Shown piece after piece: positions 38,098-47,293 of a stretch of 64,000 nt of DNA. The stretch's first letter is position 1, and the number at the start of each line of letters is the position of its first letter. The stretch is from an uncultured Dehalococcoidia bacterium (GTDB taxonomy: Bacteria > Chloroflexota > Dehalococcoidia > Lucifugimonadales > Lucifugimonadaceae): NCBI GenBank assembly GCA_913048295.1, contig CAJWWK010000001.1:33054-97053 (forward strand), in the 5' to 3' direction. The notes below the pieces were generated by a model. That model saw nothing but the letters and a program-made list of their open reading frames with translations. It searched no databases and was not told where the DNA came from. Position numbers and translations under genes: made by a program.

Positions 38098-38934
38098 ATG
38101 ACGGTCTGGAAGAGAAAACCCGAGCGAACACGGGGAGTGCTAACACCGCCAGAACGTACACGGAGTAAAACTGTGGCTACAAAGAACGGAATTTCGCCGA
38201 GTGTGACGCAGCCGCTATTCGGCACCGCCGAGAACGCACGAGTAAACGGCAGGGGTCCGGCTATCTGGCTGGCTGGCGATCCCGAGGACCTGCCCGAATG
38301 GTTGGATCGCGGGGCCGCGGGAATCGTGACCAATACAGTCGTGCTGAACGACATGGTCAAGAAGTACGGCCAGTTGACCGGGGTTATCCAGCGGTACCTC
38401 GATATAACCGACAAACCCCTGGTCGTAGAGATCGATGGCCACTCGACCGAGGAGTTGCTTGATGTCGGTGAGGTCTTCACGAAGATGTCGGATCAAATCA
38501 TTTTGAAGATCCCGGCGTCGACGGATGCACTCGGCGCCTTTGCCGCGCTTAAGTCAGCCGGTGTGCCGACGTTCTGTACCACGGTGTTCACGTTGCCGCA
38601 GGCGGCGGCGGTCGCGCAGGCGGGGGTCACTCACGTACTGCCTTTCTGCGAACCTTTCAACGACGTTGGTGGCGACCCGACAAAACTGATACGCGATTGC
38701 CGCGAAATGTTCGATGGCTGGGTAGAGAGACCGTTTATCACCGCGGCACTTGTCAGGTCGGTCGACACTGCAGATGCCGCGCTCAGAGACGGGGCGGACG
38801 GGATCATCGTGTTCTGGCCGGTGTTCCGAGACATGATGCAGAGCCACCTGACTGACGAGTGGAACAAGACCTTTCTTGGCGAGTGGAACTCGATGTACGA
38901 GGCGGGTCTGCTTGATGGTGTGCCGGTGCGTTAG
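38098..38934 (+). CDS. transaldolase/fructose-6-phosphate-aldolase family protein
   Basis: This 278-aa TIM-barrel protein keeps the family pattern: GIVTNTVVLNDM (the TTNP strand), IILKIPAST with the Schiff-base Lys, and GVPTFCTTVFTLPQAAAVAQAGVTHVLPF. The distance between motifs matches the short Fsa/TalC type. The TTNPS signature is altered to VTNTV, so the substrate may differ from fructose 6-phosphate. A GTG at 38173 with CGGAG 7 bases upstream is an alternative start that removes a basic 25-residue extension. Two hairpins follow. Confidence 0.78.
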   Translation: MTVWKRKPERTRGVLTPPERTRSKTVATKNGISPSVTQPLFGTAENARVNGRGPAIWLAGDPEDLPEWLDRGAAGIVTNTVVLNDMVKKYGQLTGVIQRYLDITDKPLVVEIDGHSTEELLDVGEVFTKMSDQIILKIPASTDALGAFAALKSAGVPTFCTTVFTLPQAAAVAQAGVTHVLPFCEPFNDVGGDPTKLIRDCREMFDGWVERPFITAALVRSVDTADAALRDGADGIIVFWPVFRDMMQSHLTDEWNKTFLGEWNSMYEAGLLDGVPVR

Positions 38935-39003
38935 GGGGCGTTATGCTCCCGGCGTCCCGATCGAATCCGGACTTGGTCGCGCGTCGCAATCTACCCTCCC
39001 CTA

Positions 39004-39024
39004 GCCCCTCCCGCAGGGGGGGGC
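39004..39024. terminator. G/C hairpin after the transaldolase-family gene
   Basis: GCCCCTCCC (39004-39012) faces GGGGGGGGC (39016-39024) across a GCA loop, with one A-type mismatch. It lies just ahead of the stronger terminator and could add to it. Confidence 0.4.
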
Positions 39025-39042
39025 AGGCCTAGAAATAACAGA

Positions 39043-39085
39043 AAAAGGGCGTTCTCTCACCCGGCGAGAGAACGCCCTTTTTTTT
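39043..39085. terminator. strong bidirectional rho-independent terminator
   Basis: A perfect 14-bp stem (39045-39058 with 39066-39079, 7-base loop) is followed by T8 on the + strand and preceded by five A on the other side. It serves the + strand transaldolase-family gene and the convergent archaellin gene. Confidence 0.92.
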
Positions 39086-39221
39086 GGCTTTGGACCGCCC
39101 CATCAGCGAACCGCTGAGGGGTTTAGCAAGTACGCCTTCTGGGGTCGGGCCAGTGGCCTATGTACCCGATACTACGTCCGGCCGGGACGAATACGGGCAC
39201 CGTATATACAGGAACTTGCGT

Positions 39222-39929
39222 TCAGTTCAGGTTCATCACGTTTCGCAGTCCGGGTGGTATCGCTCGCTGAATCGTCAGCGGCGCACCCAGTTGCGGGATG
39301 AGTTCCAGTACAAACCTTGTGCTCTTGACCACAAGCGTATCGGTGTTGGTCAATCCACCAGCGCCACCACCGTTACCCGAGCCATCCATATAAGGGATTG
39401 AGTTGGCAGAACCAACGTCAATCGCCGTCGCTCGATCCATCAGCCATACAGTAATTTCTACTTTTTCACCGTCTTACAGCAATGAATCGCTGTTGTTGTT
39501 TCCAATGAAGGAAACAGTCCATGGCACGTCACTCATACGCTGGTTTTCATCGGCATAGGAGATGGTTGTCATTGTGTTCGCGCCCACAACTATGTCCGGA
39601 TCTGTACTTGGATCGTCCGTGGTGTAGTGCGCTGTCAGGTCGACCGATTCGCCGGCAAGTGAGTTCGACACGATAAAGACGAGTTTGTGTACTGCCTGCG
39701 TGTTGCCAACGTATCCGGAGAAGGCAAACGCCGAGCCGTGCTGGCGCAACCTTGTCCTGGTCTCTTTGAGACCTGCGTGAATCGTCTGTTTGTTTGCCTC
39801 GGAGGAGAAAGCACCTGCCGAGAGTATCGTGAATGCGAACACTGATGCCACAACCACGAATGCGATTAGCACTATCGCCGTTTCAAGACCCGTGATGCCG
39901 TTCTGGCGCCGGGTGCCCCTCAGGATCAT
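39222..39929 (-). pseudogene. archaellin (archaeal-type flagellin), interrupted by in-frame TAA
   Basis: The first 151 residues carry an archaellin N-terminus: class III signal RRQNG, cleavage after Gly11, then ITGLETAIVLIAFVVVASV and FAFTILSAGAFSSEANKQT. The frame meets TAA at 39474-39476 inside NNNSDSLL-stop-DGEKVEITVWLM. It then runs on open for 83 more residues (VVKSTRFVLELIPQLGAPL, GLRNVMNLN) to a TGA before the terminator. The total of about 235 codons is normal for an archaellin. GAA or CAA to TAA would explain the break. Archaellum-like genes are known in some Chloroflexota. No motor genes (flaI, flaJ) are in the window. A strain variant or assembly error is possible. Confidence 0.78.
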
Positions 39930-40344
39930 TTTTATGCCCCTAACTCGGTCCGTACCGTCGATTGCGATTACAGCGGAGGCCCCTCAGCTATATTCCCGAT
40001 CGCCTGCCTGTTCAGCTGTGCCACTGGGGCACTAACGGTGCGGATACCCATCACTATGTCGCTCTGGCACCAGTCGGACATCGTGGAAACTACGGACTGC
40101 TATCCGTAAAGACGAAGCTGTTCACGGCAAATGGGTATTTTTGTATTCAAGTCATGAGTTTCGTCGGGCAGAATAAATCCGATGTGGATGATTATGCGCA
40201 CGAAATATTTTCTGAGGTGCTGGTGATCCGGGAATTCGACTGTCCGTGATTTCAACAGTCCTGCTGCGAGTGAATACCCACGCGAAAAGTCCTATCCGGG
40301 GTGAGTGGGTGCGACAAACGGCACTCGGGCTTTTCAGCCACCGC
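39930..40344. other. intergenic region upstream of the archaellin gene
   Basis: This 415-base stretch contains no gene I can support. Short open frames on + lack ribosome-binding sites and family-like sequence. AGGGG at about 39940 can serve as the ribosome-binding site for the archaellin gene on -. No tRNA, repeat or terminator was recognised. Confidence 0.5.
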
Positions 40345-41487
40345 CTATTCGCTTCGCAGTATCTCGATCAGACGGTCAGCAATGATGATTTCCTCGCCGT
40401 CCCGCACATTTACCATCACGATGCTTATCTCGCCCCTGGCCTCGGCACCGCCGACGAAAATCGCCGGGTCGTCAGACTCCAACCGGGTCTTGATTTCGGC
40501 TATCGGTGGACCCTCGTAGGCATCGTCGAAACGCAGCACCGGTTGCGGGCCTTGCCGTTCGTTAGGATCGTCCTCTATCACAACGTTAACTCCGTCGATC
40601 CCGCCAAGTCGTTCGGCCACGTAGTTTGCCTTCGATTGCCAGCCGTCCCACTCGATTCCCTCATCCGAGTCGGTAAAAAGCTCGATAGCAGTGACGAGCC
40701 CGACGATGTTTTCCTTCGATACCTTCATCGGTCGCCCGATCCCGGCGACCGGTGCGTGCAGGTTGAGTGAGTTCATCACTGCCGCTTCCATAAGGTTGGC
40801 TTTGCCTGCCAGCAATCCGGCCGATTGCGGCCCGCCGATTCCTTTGCCCCCACTGAAGGCGACCATATCTGCGCCGATCTTGTGGAATTTGGTCAGGTTC
40901 GCCCTGGGTGGAACTTCGGCGGCAGCATCGACAATCACCGGAACGCCCCGCGCGTGGGCCACACGGACGGTCTCTTCAAGACCTACCCCGCGGTTTATGG
41001 ATGCAGCGATGACGAATGCGACGCAAGCCGTGTTTTCGTTTATCGCTTCATCCAATAGTTCTGGTGTGGCAGATTCGGCTGTTCCGTATTCGACCAGTGT
41101 TGCGCCTGCTGTCACGAACGCCTTATCGTACCGATTTCGCTGGCCCTTGAAGATGACGACCTCGTCCTTCATCCCGGTGGCATCGGGGAGTTGCTCAACA
41201 TTAGATTCACTCTGGCCGGTCATGCAGGCGGCAACCATCAGGACCTGTGCGGCCGAGCATCCGGCCGTAACCAGACCCTGCTCGGCCCCGCATGATCGTG
41301 CGACCACTTCGCCCGCGGCGCGGTTCAACTGCATCATGTCGACGTAAGCGCCAGCTGCTTCGTCCATCGCCCTCAGTACTTCCGGGCGCATTATCGACCC
41401 TCCGAGTGCTGTAACCCAACTCTGGGCGTTGATGATGGGTGCGACTCCGAGCTTTCTGTACACCTCGGGCCATTCGGGTCCGGTCAT
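40345..41487 (-). CDS. SelA-like PLP-dependent enzyme (aminotransferase fold)
   Basis: This protein of about 380 aa belongs to the SelA-related, type I PLP fold group (YRKLGVAPIINAQSWVTALGG, CGAEQGLVTAGCSAAQVL, VDAAAEVPPRANL, and SGGKGIGGPQSAGLL with the PLP Lys). Members of this branch include D-glucosaminate-6-phosphate ammonia-lyase. It is shorter than true selenocysteine synthase and lacks its N-terminal domain, so a Sec role is not claimed. ATG 41487 is chosen because AAGGGAAG lies 7 bases upstream; the open frame extends to 41586. Confidence 0.78.
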   Translation of the reverse strand: MTGPEWPEVYRKLGVAPIINAQSWVTALGGSIMRPEVLRAMDEAAGAYVDMMQLNRAAGEVVARSCGAEQGLVTAGCSAAQVLMVAACMTGQSESNVEQLPDATGMKDEVVIFKGQRNRYDKAFVTAGATLVEYGTAESATPELLDEAINENTACVAFVIAASINRGVGLEETVRVAHARGVPVIVDAAAEVPPRANLTKFHKIGADMVAFSGGKGIGGPQSAGLLAGKANLMEAAVMNSLNLHAPVAGIGRPMKVSKENIVGLVTAIELFTDSDEGIEWDGWQSKANYVAERLGGIDGVNVVIEDDPNERQGPQPVLRFDDAYEGPPIAEIKTRLESDDPAIFVGGAEARGEISIVMVNVRDGEEIIIADRLIEILRSE

Positions 41488-41589
41488 CTGGGTTCTTCCC
41501 TTCATTTGAAATCGCAAACGCGTCGAACCAGGCGGAATTGTACAAAGAAATGGGAGGTTTTGCGGCCAGCGACAAACGTTGGCCACCGG

Positions 41590-42789
41590 CTAGGCGATTT
41601 CGCTTATTACGCGATCGCGCAACTGGCCGCAGCCCGCGTTTATGTCGATGCCTTTTTCCATGCGGATGGTCGACGGGATCCCGTACTGCTTCAGACCGCC
41701 CTGGAAGATCCTCGCCGCGCTCTGGTCGGTCCGCTCGAAAGGACCCTGTTTGGTCGGGTTCACGGGTATCAGGTTCACATGGCAGTGCAGCCCGTTGAGC
41801 AGTCGGCCGAGTTTCTGGGCCTGTTCGATCGAATCGTTCTGTTCTTTCAGCAGGACGTACTCGAAGAAGATCCGGCGTTTCGTTTTGTCAGCGTACTGGT
41901 GGCAGGCCCTGATCAACTGCTCGACCGGGTACCGCTGGTTGATCGGCATGGTCTGTGACCGTGTGGCGTTATCGGGGGCGTGAAGCGATATCGCCAGGTT
42001 GATCTGAAGTTCTTCGTCGGCGAGTTTCAATATCTCGGGAATAAGTCCGACTGTCGAGAGCGTGATATGGCGTGCGCCGATGTTTACTCCCTGACCATCG
42101 TTCAAAACACGCACCGCGGCCAGCGTGTTGTTGTAGTTGGCAAGCGGTTCGCCCATGCCCATGAACACGACATTCGTTACGCCCTGCAGTTCGCCTTTTG
42201 TGCGCTTACCGGCGGCAATTTCAGCTTCGTCTTCAGTACAGGCAGTCCGCTGCATCGCGATTACCTGGGCCACGATCTCTCCAACCGACAGGTTTCGCCT
42301 GAATCCCTGCTGGCCCGTGGCGCAAAACGTGCAGCCCAACGCGCAGCCGGCCTGGGTAGATATGCACGCGGTTTTGCGATTGCGGCGGTGCCCGTCCGAC
42401 TCATAGCGCATGAGCACGGTTTCTATCAGTTCGCCATCGTGCAAACGGAAAAGAGATTTGCTAGTCGAGCCGTCTGCGGAAGTGAGTGACAGCGCCTCGT
42501 CAATCGGGTTTATCGAGAATTTTTCACTGAGTGACTTGCGAAAGGGCTTGCTGAGAGTCGACATCTCGTCGAAGCTCTCGGCGCCGTCGTTGTACAGCGA
42601 TCGCCAGAGTTGATCGGCGCGAAATCGTTTTTCGCCCATGTCCATGATTTCGGAGACGAGATTTTCGCGCGAAAGGTCGAGTATTGACGGCAGTGCGGTC
42701 GGGGCGTCAGCAGCGGTCGCGGCCTTCGCACCGCTCTCGGCAACAGGGGTGTCGCTGGCAGCGTCAGAAGCGGAAGAAGGTATGGTCAT
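41590..42789 (-). CDS. rlmN: 23S rRNA (adenine2503-C2)-methyltransferase, radical SAM
   Basis: This 399-aa radical-SAM enzyme methylates A2503 of 23S rRNA and A37 of some tRNAs. The 4Fe-4S motif is CALGCTFC within QAGCALGCTFCATGQQGF, and the C-terminal methyl-carrying Cys is in DINAGCGQL. GMGEPLANY and HAPDNATRSQTMPIN are family marks. The first ~35 residues are Ala/Ser-rich and not conserved, so a later start is possible. It is divergent from the GH63-like gene. Confidence 0.94.
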   Translation of the reverse strand: MTIPSSASDAASDTPVAESGAKAATAADAPTALPSILDLSRENLVSEIMDMGEKRFRADQLWRSLYNDGAESFDEMSTLSKPFRKSLSEKFSINPIDEALSLTSADGSTSKSLFRLHDGELIETVLMRYESDGHRRNRKTACISTQAGCALGCTFCATGQQGFRRNLSVGEIVAQVIAMQRTACTEDEAEIAAGKRTKGELQGVTNVVFMGMGEPLANYNNTLAAVRVLNDGQGVNIGARHITLSTVGLIPEILKLADEELQINLAISLHAPDNATRSQTMPINQRYPVEQLIRACHQYADKTKRRIFFEYVLLKEQNDSIEQAQKLGRLLNGLHCHVNLIPVNPTKQGPFERTDQSAARIFQGGLKQYGIPSTIRMEKGIDINAGCGQLRDRVISEIA

Positions 42790-42846
42790 TGAATCGAAAT
42801 TACGGGGTAAAAATTAAGTTTAGCAATGGATAGTTGAAATAGGTGC

Positions 42847-44202
42847 ATGACATTACGGCGGCCACTGCATAAACTCGGGTCGGTGACACCCAACACAAAT
42901 CCCAGTCCAGCGCCGGACACACCCGATTCCGCTCTCCTGTCGGTTCAATCCGTACAGTCGGGCCCCCTTGAAGAAAAGGCACTGGCCCGGCTGATAGCAA
43001 GCCGCCGGAGCGGCTACGACCCGTTTTACCGATTCGAGTACGAATACTCGATACCTTCACCCGGTCGCTACCGCTGGCAGTGGTTCTGGGACTCGTGTTT
43101 CCACATCATCGCCCTCGCCCGACTCAATCCGGCGATGGCTGAGGTGGAACTGAATACGCTTCTCAAACCGCAAAGGGACGACGGTTTCATCGGGCACCTC
43201 ACCTACTGGGGCAGGCGCGGCGCGGTCATGAGCGCTATCTACGGCCAGAGTCGTTTCGGCGAGTGGCGACGGCGACACTCCGGGATGATTCAACCCCCGG
43301 TGCTGGCGCACGCCCTGGAAGAGCTCTGGCTCCAGACCGGCGACCTGGACTTGTTGAAAAAGTATTTGCCGCGGGTTCGTGCTTATTACAACTGGCTGAG
43401 TGTTGAGCGGGACCCCGAGCAGATAGGGCTGATAGGAATCGTTTCTCCCTACGAGGCCGGCCTCGATAACAATCCGTCGTTCGACCGGGGACTGGGGCTA
43501 TCGAATGCCGGCCGTATCCGTATTCTGTGGGCCAACCGCAAGCTCGACTGGTACAACATCGTTCGAGGGAAAAACTTCGATTACCACACTCTCCTGAAGC
43601 GAGATCGGTTTGTTGCAATCGATCCCTTCATGAACTCAGTCTTTGGAGACTCTTGGGCGATAATGGCCCGGCTGCATGAAGCCCTGGGTGATACGTCGGG
43701 CCGCGAAAGCGCGGCAAGACAGGGTGAGAAAACAACCTCGGCTCTAAACGAACGGTGCTGGGATCTGGAGCGGGGGCATTACACCTACCTGATCGGGGCT
43801 GGACGCTCGCCCGATACGACACTGTCGGTCGGGGCGATATTTCCGCTCATACTCCAGGATGCCCCGAAGGACCGGGTCGCCGGTGTTGTCGAGCAATACC
43901 TAACGGCCGAAAAACACTTCTGGCGCCCATTCCCGGTGCCGAGCGTTGCGGCTTCTGAGCCTGCGTACAACCCGGAAAGTGAAAAAATGATCTGGCGCGG
44001 TCCGATCTGCATGAACCTGAACTGGCTACTCGCACGGGGTCTTCGAGCTCATGGCTACGTTAATGAGGCCCGGACGATTGCCGATCGGTCGAAGGAAGCC
44101 GCACTGAAGGATTTCCGCGAGTTTTACTCGCCGGAATCAGGCAGAGGGATGCGCGGTACTGAGTTTGGGTGGGCGACTGCTGCCGTGGCCATCGACGGGT
44201 AA
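42847..44202 (+). CDS. GH63-like glycoside hydrolase (MGH type)
   Basis: This 451-aa (alpha/alpha)6-barrel protein resembles mannosylglycerate/glucosylglycerate hydrolases. WQWFWDSCFHIIALARLNP has the WxWDS substrate motif, GFIGHLTYWG and PPVLAHALEELW follow, and GTEFGWATAAVAI near the C-terminus probably holds the catalytic base. Glucosylglycerate or mannosylglycerate are common marine compatible solutes, which would fit (inference). There is no signal peptide, so it is cytoplasmic. No biosynthetic partner is adjacent. Confidence 0.78.
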   Translation: MTLRRPLHKLGSVTPNTNPSPAPDTPDSALLSVQSVQSGPLEEKALARLIASRRSGYDPFYRFEYEYSIPSPGRYRWQWFWDSCFHIIALARLNPAMAEVELNTLLKPQRDDGFIGHLTYWGRRGAVMSAIYGQSRFGEWRRRHSGMIQPPVLAHALEELWLQTGDLDLLKKYLPRVRAYYNWLSVERDPEQIGLIGIVSPYEAGLDNNPSFDRGLGLSNAGRIRILWANRKLDWYNIVRGKNFDYHTLLKRDRFVAIDPFMNSVFGDSWAIMARLHEALGDTSGRESAARQGEKTTSALNERCWDLERGHYTYLIGAGRSPDTTLSVGAIFPLILQDAPKDRVAGVVEQYLTAEKHFWRPFPVPSVAASEPAYNPESEKMIWRGPICMNLNWLLARGLRAHGYVNEARTIADRSKEAALKDFREFYSPESGRGMRGTEFGWATAAVAIDG

Positions 44203-44331
44203 GTATCGCGGTGGATATTCCAAGCAGCTACCAGAATCACAGGGTGTTTTTCATTCCGTTAACGTTCCGCAATTACACTTAGGATTCGAACTTCAATCAG
44301 ACGCGGAGCAGGCTCGCCAGCAGAACAAGCA

Positions 44332-45165
44332 ATGGTCTTCAGCTACACCGATTCCCTATCGCAAGCCGGACTATCCGAAAACATCATCACGTTCGACGAT
44401 GTCGAGCCGGTGTTGGAGACACGCAATCTATCGGTGGCGTACGGTAATAACACGGCAATCAGCAACGTCATGTTCCAGGTGCCCAAAAACAGCGTCGTGT
44501 CGCTGATCGGACCTTCGGGATGCGGCAAGAGCACACTGTTGCGCTGCTTCAACAGGATGAACGATCTGATCCCGAGCGCAACTGTGAAGGGTACAGTCAA
44601 GTTCGCCGGACAGGATATTTACGGACCCGATGTCGATCCCACCGAAATCAGGTTCCGGATTGGAATGGTATTTCAGCGTCCGAACCCGTTTCCAAAGAGC
44701 ATCTACGAAAATGTTGCGTTTGGCCCGCGGATCAACGGAATGACAGATGATCTGGACGAGATCGTCGAGTCGTCGCTGAGGCGCGCGGCGGTCTGGGACG
44801 AAGTCAAGGACAGGCTGAGCGACAGTGGGCTAAGTGTTTCAGGTGGTCAGCAGCAACGGATCTGCATTGCGCGAGCACTCGCGGTCAACCCGGAAATCGT
44901 GTTGATGGACGAGCCTGCTTCATCTCTTGACCCGATTTCGACACAGGCTATCGAGCAGCTAATCCAGGAGCTTTCGAGTGAGGTCACCATTGTCATTGTG
45001 ACCCACAACATGCAGCAGGCCACCCGAATTTCAGATTACGCTGCGGTGATGATGGCCGGCGAGGAGAGGGTCGGTCAGTTGATTGAATACGGTACAAACG
45101 ACCAGGTCTTCGGTAACCCGAAGGACGAGCGGACGGAAGCGTACGTTACGGGCCGCATTGGCTAG
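44332..45165 (+). CDS. pstB: phosphate ABC transporter ATP-binding protein
   Basis: This 277-aa ATPase has Walker [12 protein letters not shown], the PstB-type [15 protein letters not shown]-loop [21 protein letters not shown], signature [15 protein letters not shown], Walker [14 protein letters not shown] and switch [13 protein letters not shown]. These place it in the PstB family with confidence. The membrane and binding subunits (pstSCA) are not adjacent; only phoU follows, 27 bases later. Confidence 0.93.
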   Translation: MVFSYTDSLSQAGLSENIITFDDVEPVLETRNLSVAYGNNTAISNVMFQVPKNSVVSLIGPSGCGKSTLLRCFNRMNDLIPSATVKGTVKFAGQDIYGPDVDPTEIRFRIGMVFQRPNPFPKSIYENVAFGPRINGMTDDLDEIVESSLRRAAVWDEVKDRLSDSGLSVSGGQQQRICIARALAVNPEIVLMDEPASSLDPISTQAIEQLIQELSSEVTIVIVTHNMQQATRISDYAAVMMAGEERVGQLIEYGTNDQVFGNPKDERTEAYVTGRIG

Positions 45166-45192
45166 CGGCAGCGGGGGTACACTGGGGCCAGC

Positions 45193-45912
45193 ATGAATGA
45201 ACAGGGCAACGTATCACGGACCGGTCGACAGGACTTTGACAGGGACCTGGGCAGGCTTGAGGCCGAGCTGATCCTGATGAGCGGGCTCGTCGAGCAGGCG
45301 ATTTTCAACTCGCTTAATGCTCTGAAAAATCGGGACCTTGAACGATCTCAGACGGTCATCGACGAAGACGATCGCATCGACGAGACCGAGCTTGAGATCG
45401 AGAGGTCGTGCATCGAGCTCCTCCGGCGCGAGGCCCCGATGGCGGGCGATCTCCGGCGGATTGTCGCTTCGTTACACATCGCCGGTGAACTTGAACGGAT
45501 TGGCGATTATGCAGAAGGTATTGCGAAGATCAGCATCACGATGGGAGACGAGCCGCCGCTCAAAGAGTTGATCGATATCCCCCGCATGGGCGACATGGCG
45601 GTGAGCATGCTGAAACGCGCACTGGAGGCGTTTATCAGCCGCGACGCCGAAACAGTGCGCCAGCTCAGTGTGGATCTCGAAAAAGACGACGACGTTGTCG
45701 ACGACCTGTACGCAACGGTGCAGGCCGATCTGATGAAGCTGGTGAAGAGCAACCCGGACAGCGCCGAGCGGGCCACTTACTTGATGTGGGTGGCTCACAA
45801 CGTCGAGCGGGTCGCCGACCGGGCCATGAACATCGTCGAGCGCGCGCTGTACCAGGCGACGGGCGAACTGGTCAGCGGCTCGACGCAGCTCGAATCCTCC
45901 ACGTCTCGGTGA
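45193..45912 (+). CDS. phoU: phosphate signalling regulator PhoU
   Basis: This 239-aa all-helical protein is made of two three-helix PhoU repeats. Each has an acidic metal-binding motif: ELERIGDYAEGIAKI (first) and NVERVADRAMNIVERA (second). It links the Pst transporter to the PhoR/PhoB response and keeps phosphate uptake in check. It is in an operon with pstB. The ATG is preceded by CTGGGGCCAGC, a poor ribosome-binding site. Confidence 0.93.
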   Translation: MNEQGNVSRTGRQDFDRDLGRLEAELILMSGLVEQAIFNSLNALKNRDLERSQTVIDEDDRIDETELEIERSCIELLRREAPMAGDLRRIVASLHIAGELERIGDYAEGIAKISITMGDEPPLKELIDIPRMGDMAVSMLKRALEAFISRDAETVRQLSVDLEKDDDVVDDLYATVQADLMKLVKSNPDSAERATYLMWVAHNVERVADRAMNIVERALYQATGELVSGSTQLESSTSR

Positions 45913-45950
45913 TCGCACGGCGGCCCAAATGTTGGCCGCTCGGTCCAGCA

Positions 45951-46805
45951 TCAACCGTAGAGTGCTGCGCCCGCTATCGACACGAATGAAGTATCGGCCT
46001 CGTCGGCCTGACACTGCAGGTATCCGTTCCAGGTGCCGGTCTTAGCGCCCGCGGCCCAGAGGGTCATGTAGATAGGTGCGAGGCCGCAAACCTTGTTGCT
46101 GTCTGAGTCGGCCCTGACCAACTCGAAAAACTGCTGTCGATCACCGTGTGTGATTGCCCTAAGCAGTTTCTCGTCGCGTGAGCGGACTTGCTCGCGAGTT
46201 TCGCCGTCCGGGGGCGCTGGCTCCGGGTCACCAAAGGCGGCTCCCACGTGCGATAGGTCGGCAGCTGCGACAAACACGGTGCGACGTTGAATTGCGATTT
46301 CTTTCAGCTGCTCTATGACGGCACCGATCTGCAGATGGGCGTCCACGGCGGGTTCGCCGTCCTCCAGAGAACGTCCGAACGACCCGCAAAGCACGGGCAG
46401 CATTTTTGCCTGCGATCTGCCAAGCGCCCGGTGCAGCCAGATCGATGCAAGTTCGATCGAGTGTTCGTTGATGTGGTTGAACTCGTCTGCGAACGCGTGG
46501 TTTTCGATCGAGTTGTCTGCTGAAAGAATCTCTGCAAGTTGGCCTACAAGTTCCCGGTCGGTCTCCAGCCCACCAATTGGTGATTCGTAGCGCTGGTTTG
46601 TGAGAGTCAACCGGGGTCCGTCGCCCGCATGATCCGTTCCAAACACAACGAACAGTTCGACCTCCCTGAGATCGGCACATACCTGCTCCCAGATCGTGGC
46701 GTACGAGTCACCCCCTCGCTCGAAATCGATGTGCGGCGAGACGACTGCTTTTAGTTCACTAGAGGGTCGTTGCCCGGCAAGTTGAACATCGTTCGCACCC
46801 AGCAT
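45951..46805 (-). CDS. MEMO1-family protein (AmmeMemoRadiSam system protein B)
   Basis: This 284-aa protein has the MEMO fold related to extradiol dioxygenases. Conserved metal-site-type residues are visible in SPHIDFERGG (His25), VFGTDHAG (His59) and ADLSHVG, with VCGLAP containing the conserved Cys. In related bacteria the protein usually carries an extra ~140-residue N-terminal domain. Here that domain exists upstream in the same orientation but is broken (46806-47236), and the TAG at 46806-46808 directly precedes this ATG. No ribosome-binding site is visible. It may be expressed as the MEMO domain alone, or the whole locus may be decaying. The radical-SAM and AMMECR1 partners are absent here. 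Confidence 0.75.
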   Translation of the reverse strand: MLGANDVQLAGQRPSSELKAVVSPHIDFERGGDSYATIWEQVCADLREVELFVVFGTDHAGDGPRLTLTNQRYESPIGGLETDRELVGQLAEILSADNSIENHAFADEFNHINEHSIELASIWLHRALGRSQAKMLPVLCGSFGRSLEDGEPAVDAHLQIGAVIEQLKEIAIQRRTVFVAAADLSHVGAAFGDPEPAPPDGETREQVRSRDEKLLRAITHGDRQQFFELVRADSDSNKVCGLAPIYMTLWAAGAKTGTWNGYLQCQADEADTSFVSIAGAALYG

Positions 46806-47236
46806 CTACGGGAAGGCCATACCGTCGAGGTGCGCCCGCAGATCGTCGCGATCACCCGGATATGCAAGTTCGGCCAGCGCTGCTTTACGGGCCGGTGCGC
46901 GCCGGTATTCGTCGAGCCGTTTCTGCATCTCATCGGTGTAAGCACCGTTCTCAAGCAGGAACATCTGGTCCAGACGGCCAAGCAGATCACCCAGAATGAC
47001 GACCGGTATCGGCCTGCTCGCCGGTGCTTGACGCAGCTTCAATGATCTCCTGAACCGTGTTCGTGCCGTCTATGTTCTGGAGGTACGGCCCGAGTGGAAC
47101 CGGCACCAGTAGTGATTCCTCGCTGAAACGGCGCGGGCCTTTTAACATGAAGTAAGTCGCTTCCCTCGTCAGAGATGCGACTTACTTCGACTGGCCGTAG
47201 TTGTGGACGTTCGGGCAGCGCCGGGCCGGTGGGCAT
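46806..47236 (-). pseudogene. degraded N-terminal domain of the MEMO-family gene
   Basis: Three reading frames together spell the expected N-terminal domain. The first (ATG at 47234-47236) gives QLRPVEVSRISDEG. After a +1 shift near 47178 the second gives YFMLKGPRRFSEESLLVPV and LGPYLQNIDGTNTVQEIIEA. After another +1 shift near 47010 the third gives PVVILGDLLGRLDQMFLLENG and RRAPARKAALAELAYPGDR. That frame ends at TAG just before the intact MEMO domain. Removing one A and one C and reading through TAG would restore a single protein of about 428 aa. Sequencing errors cannot be excluded. Confidence 0.65.
47150..47187. repeat. perfect 11-bp inverted repeat at the first frameshift
   Basis: AAGTAAGTCGC (47150-47160) and GCGACTTACTT (47177-47187) are perfect reverse complements with a 16-base spacer. 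They lie inside the broken N-terminal domain, and the first frameshift maps to the inner edge of the repeat. It is not a terminator, having no U-run. Confidence 0.7.
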
Positions 47237-47293
47237 ATCGAACAGTGTAGCGGTGTTGCGAGGGATGTCCTCGCCTTCCGGGTTGCCAGACCT

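Noticed and set aside
39474-39476. TAA in the archaellin frame as a recoded codon
   Set aside because: Known bacterial stop recoding for Sec or Pyl uses UGA or UAG, not UAA, and the position is not a redox or catalytic site.
39962-40249. 95-codon + frame between the archaellin and SelA-like genes
   Set aside because: No ribosome-binding site, no recognisable sequence and no neighbour it would belong with.
40345-41487. SelA-like gene as the selenocysteine synthase for the UGA-containing thioredoxin
   Set aside because: It is about 80 residues shorter than SelA, lacks its N-terminal domain and fits the glucosaminate-phosphate lyase-like branch; proximity to the candidate selenoprotein is not evidence.
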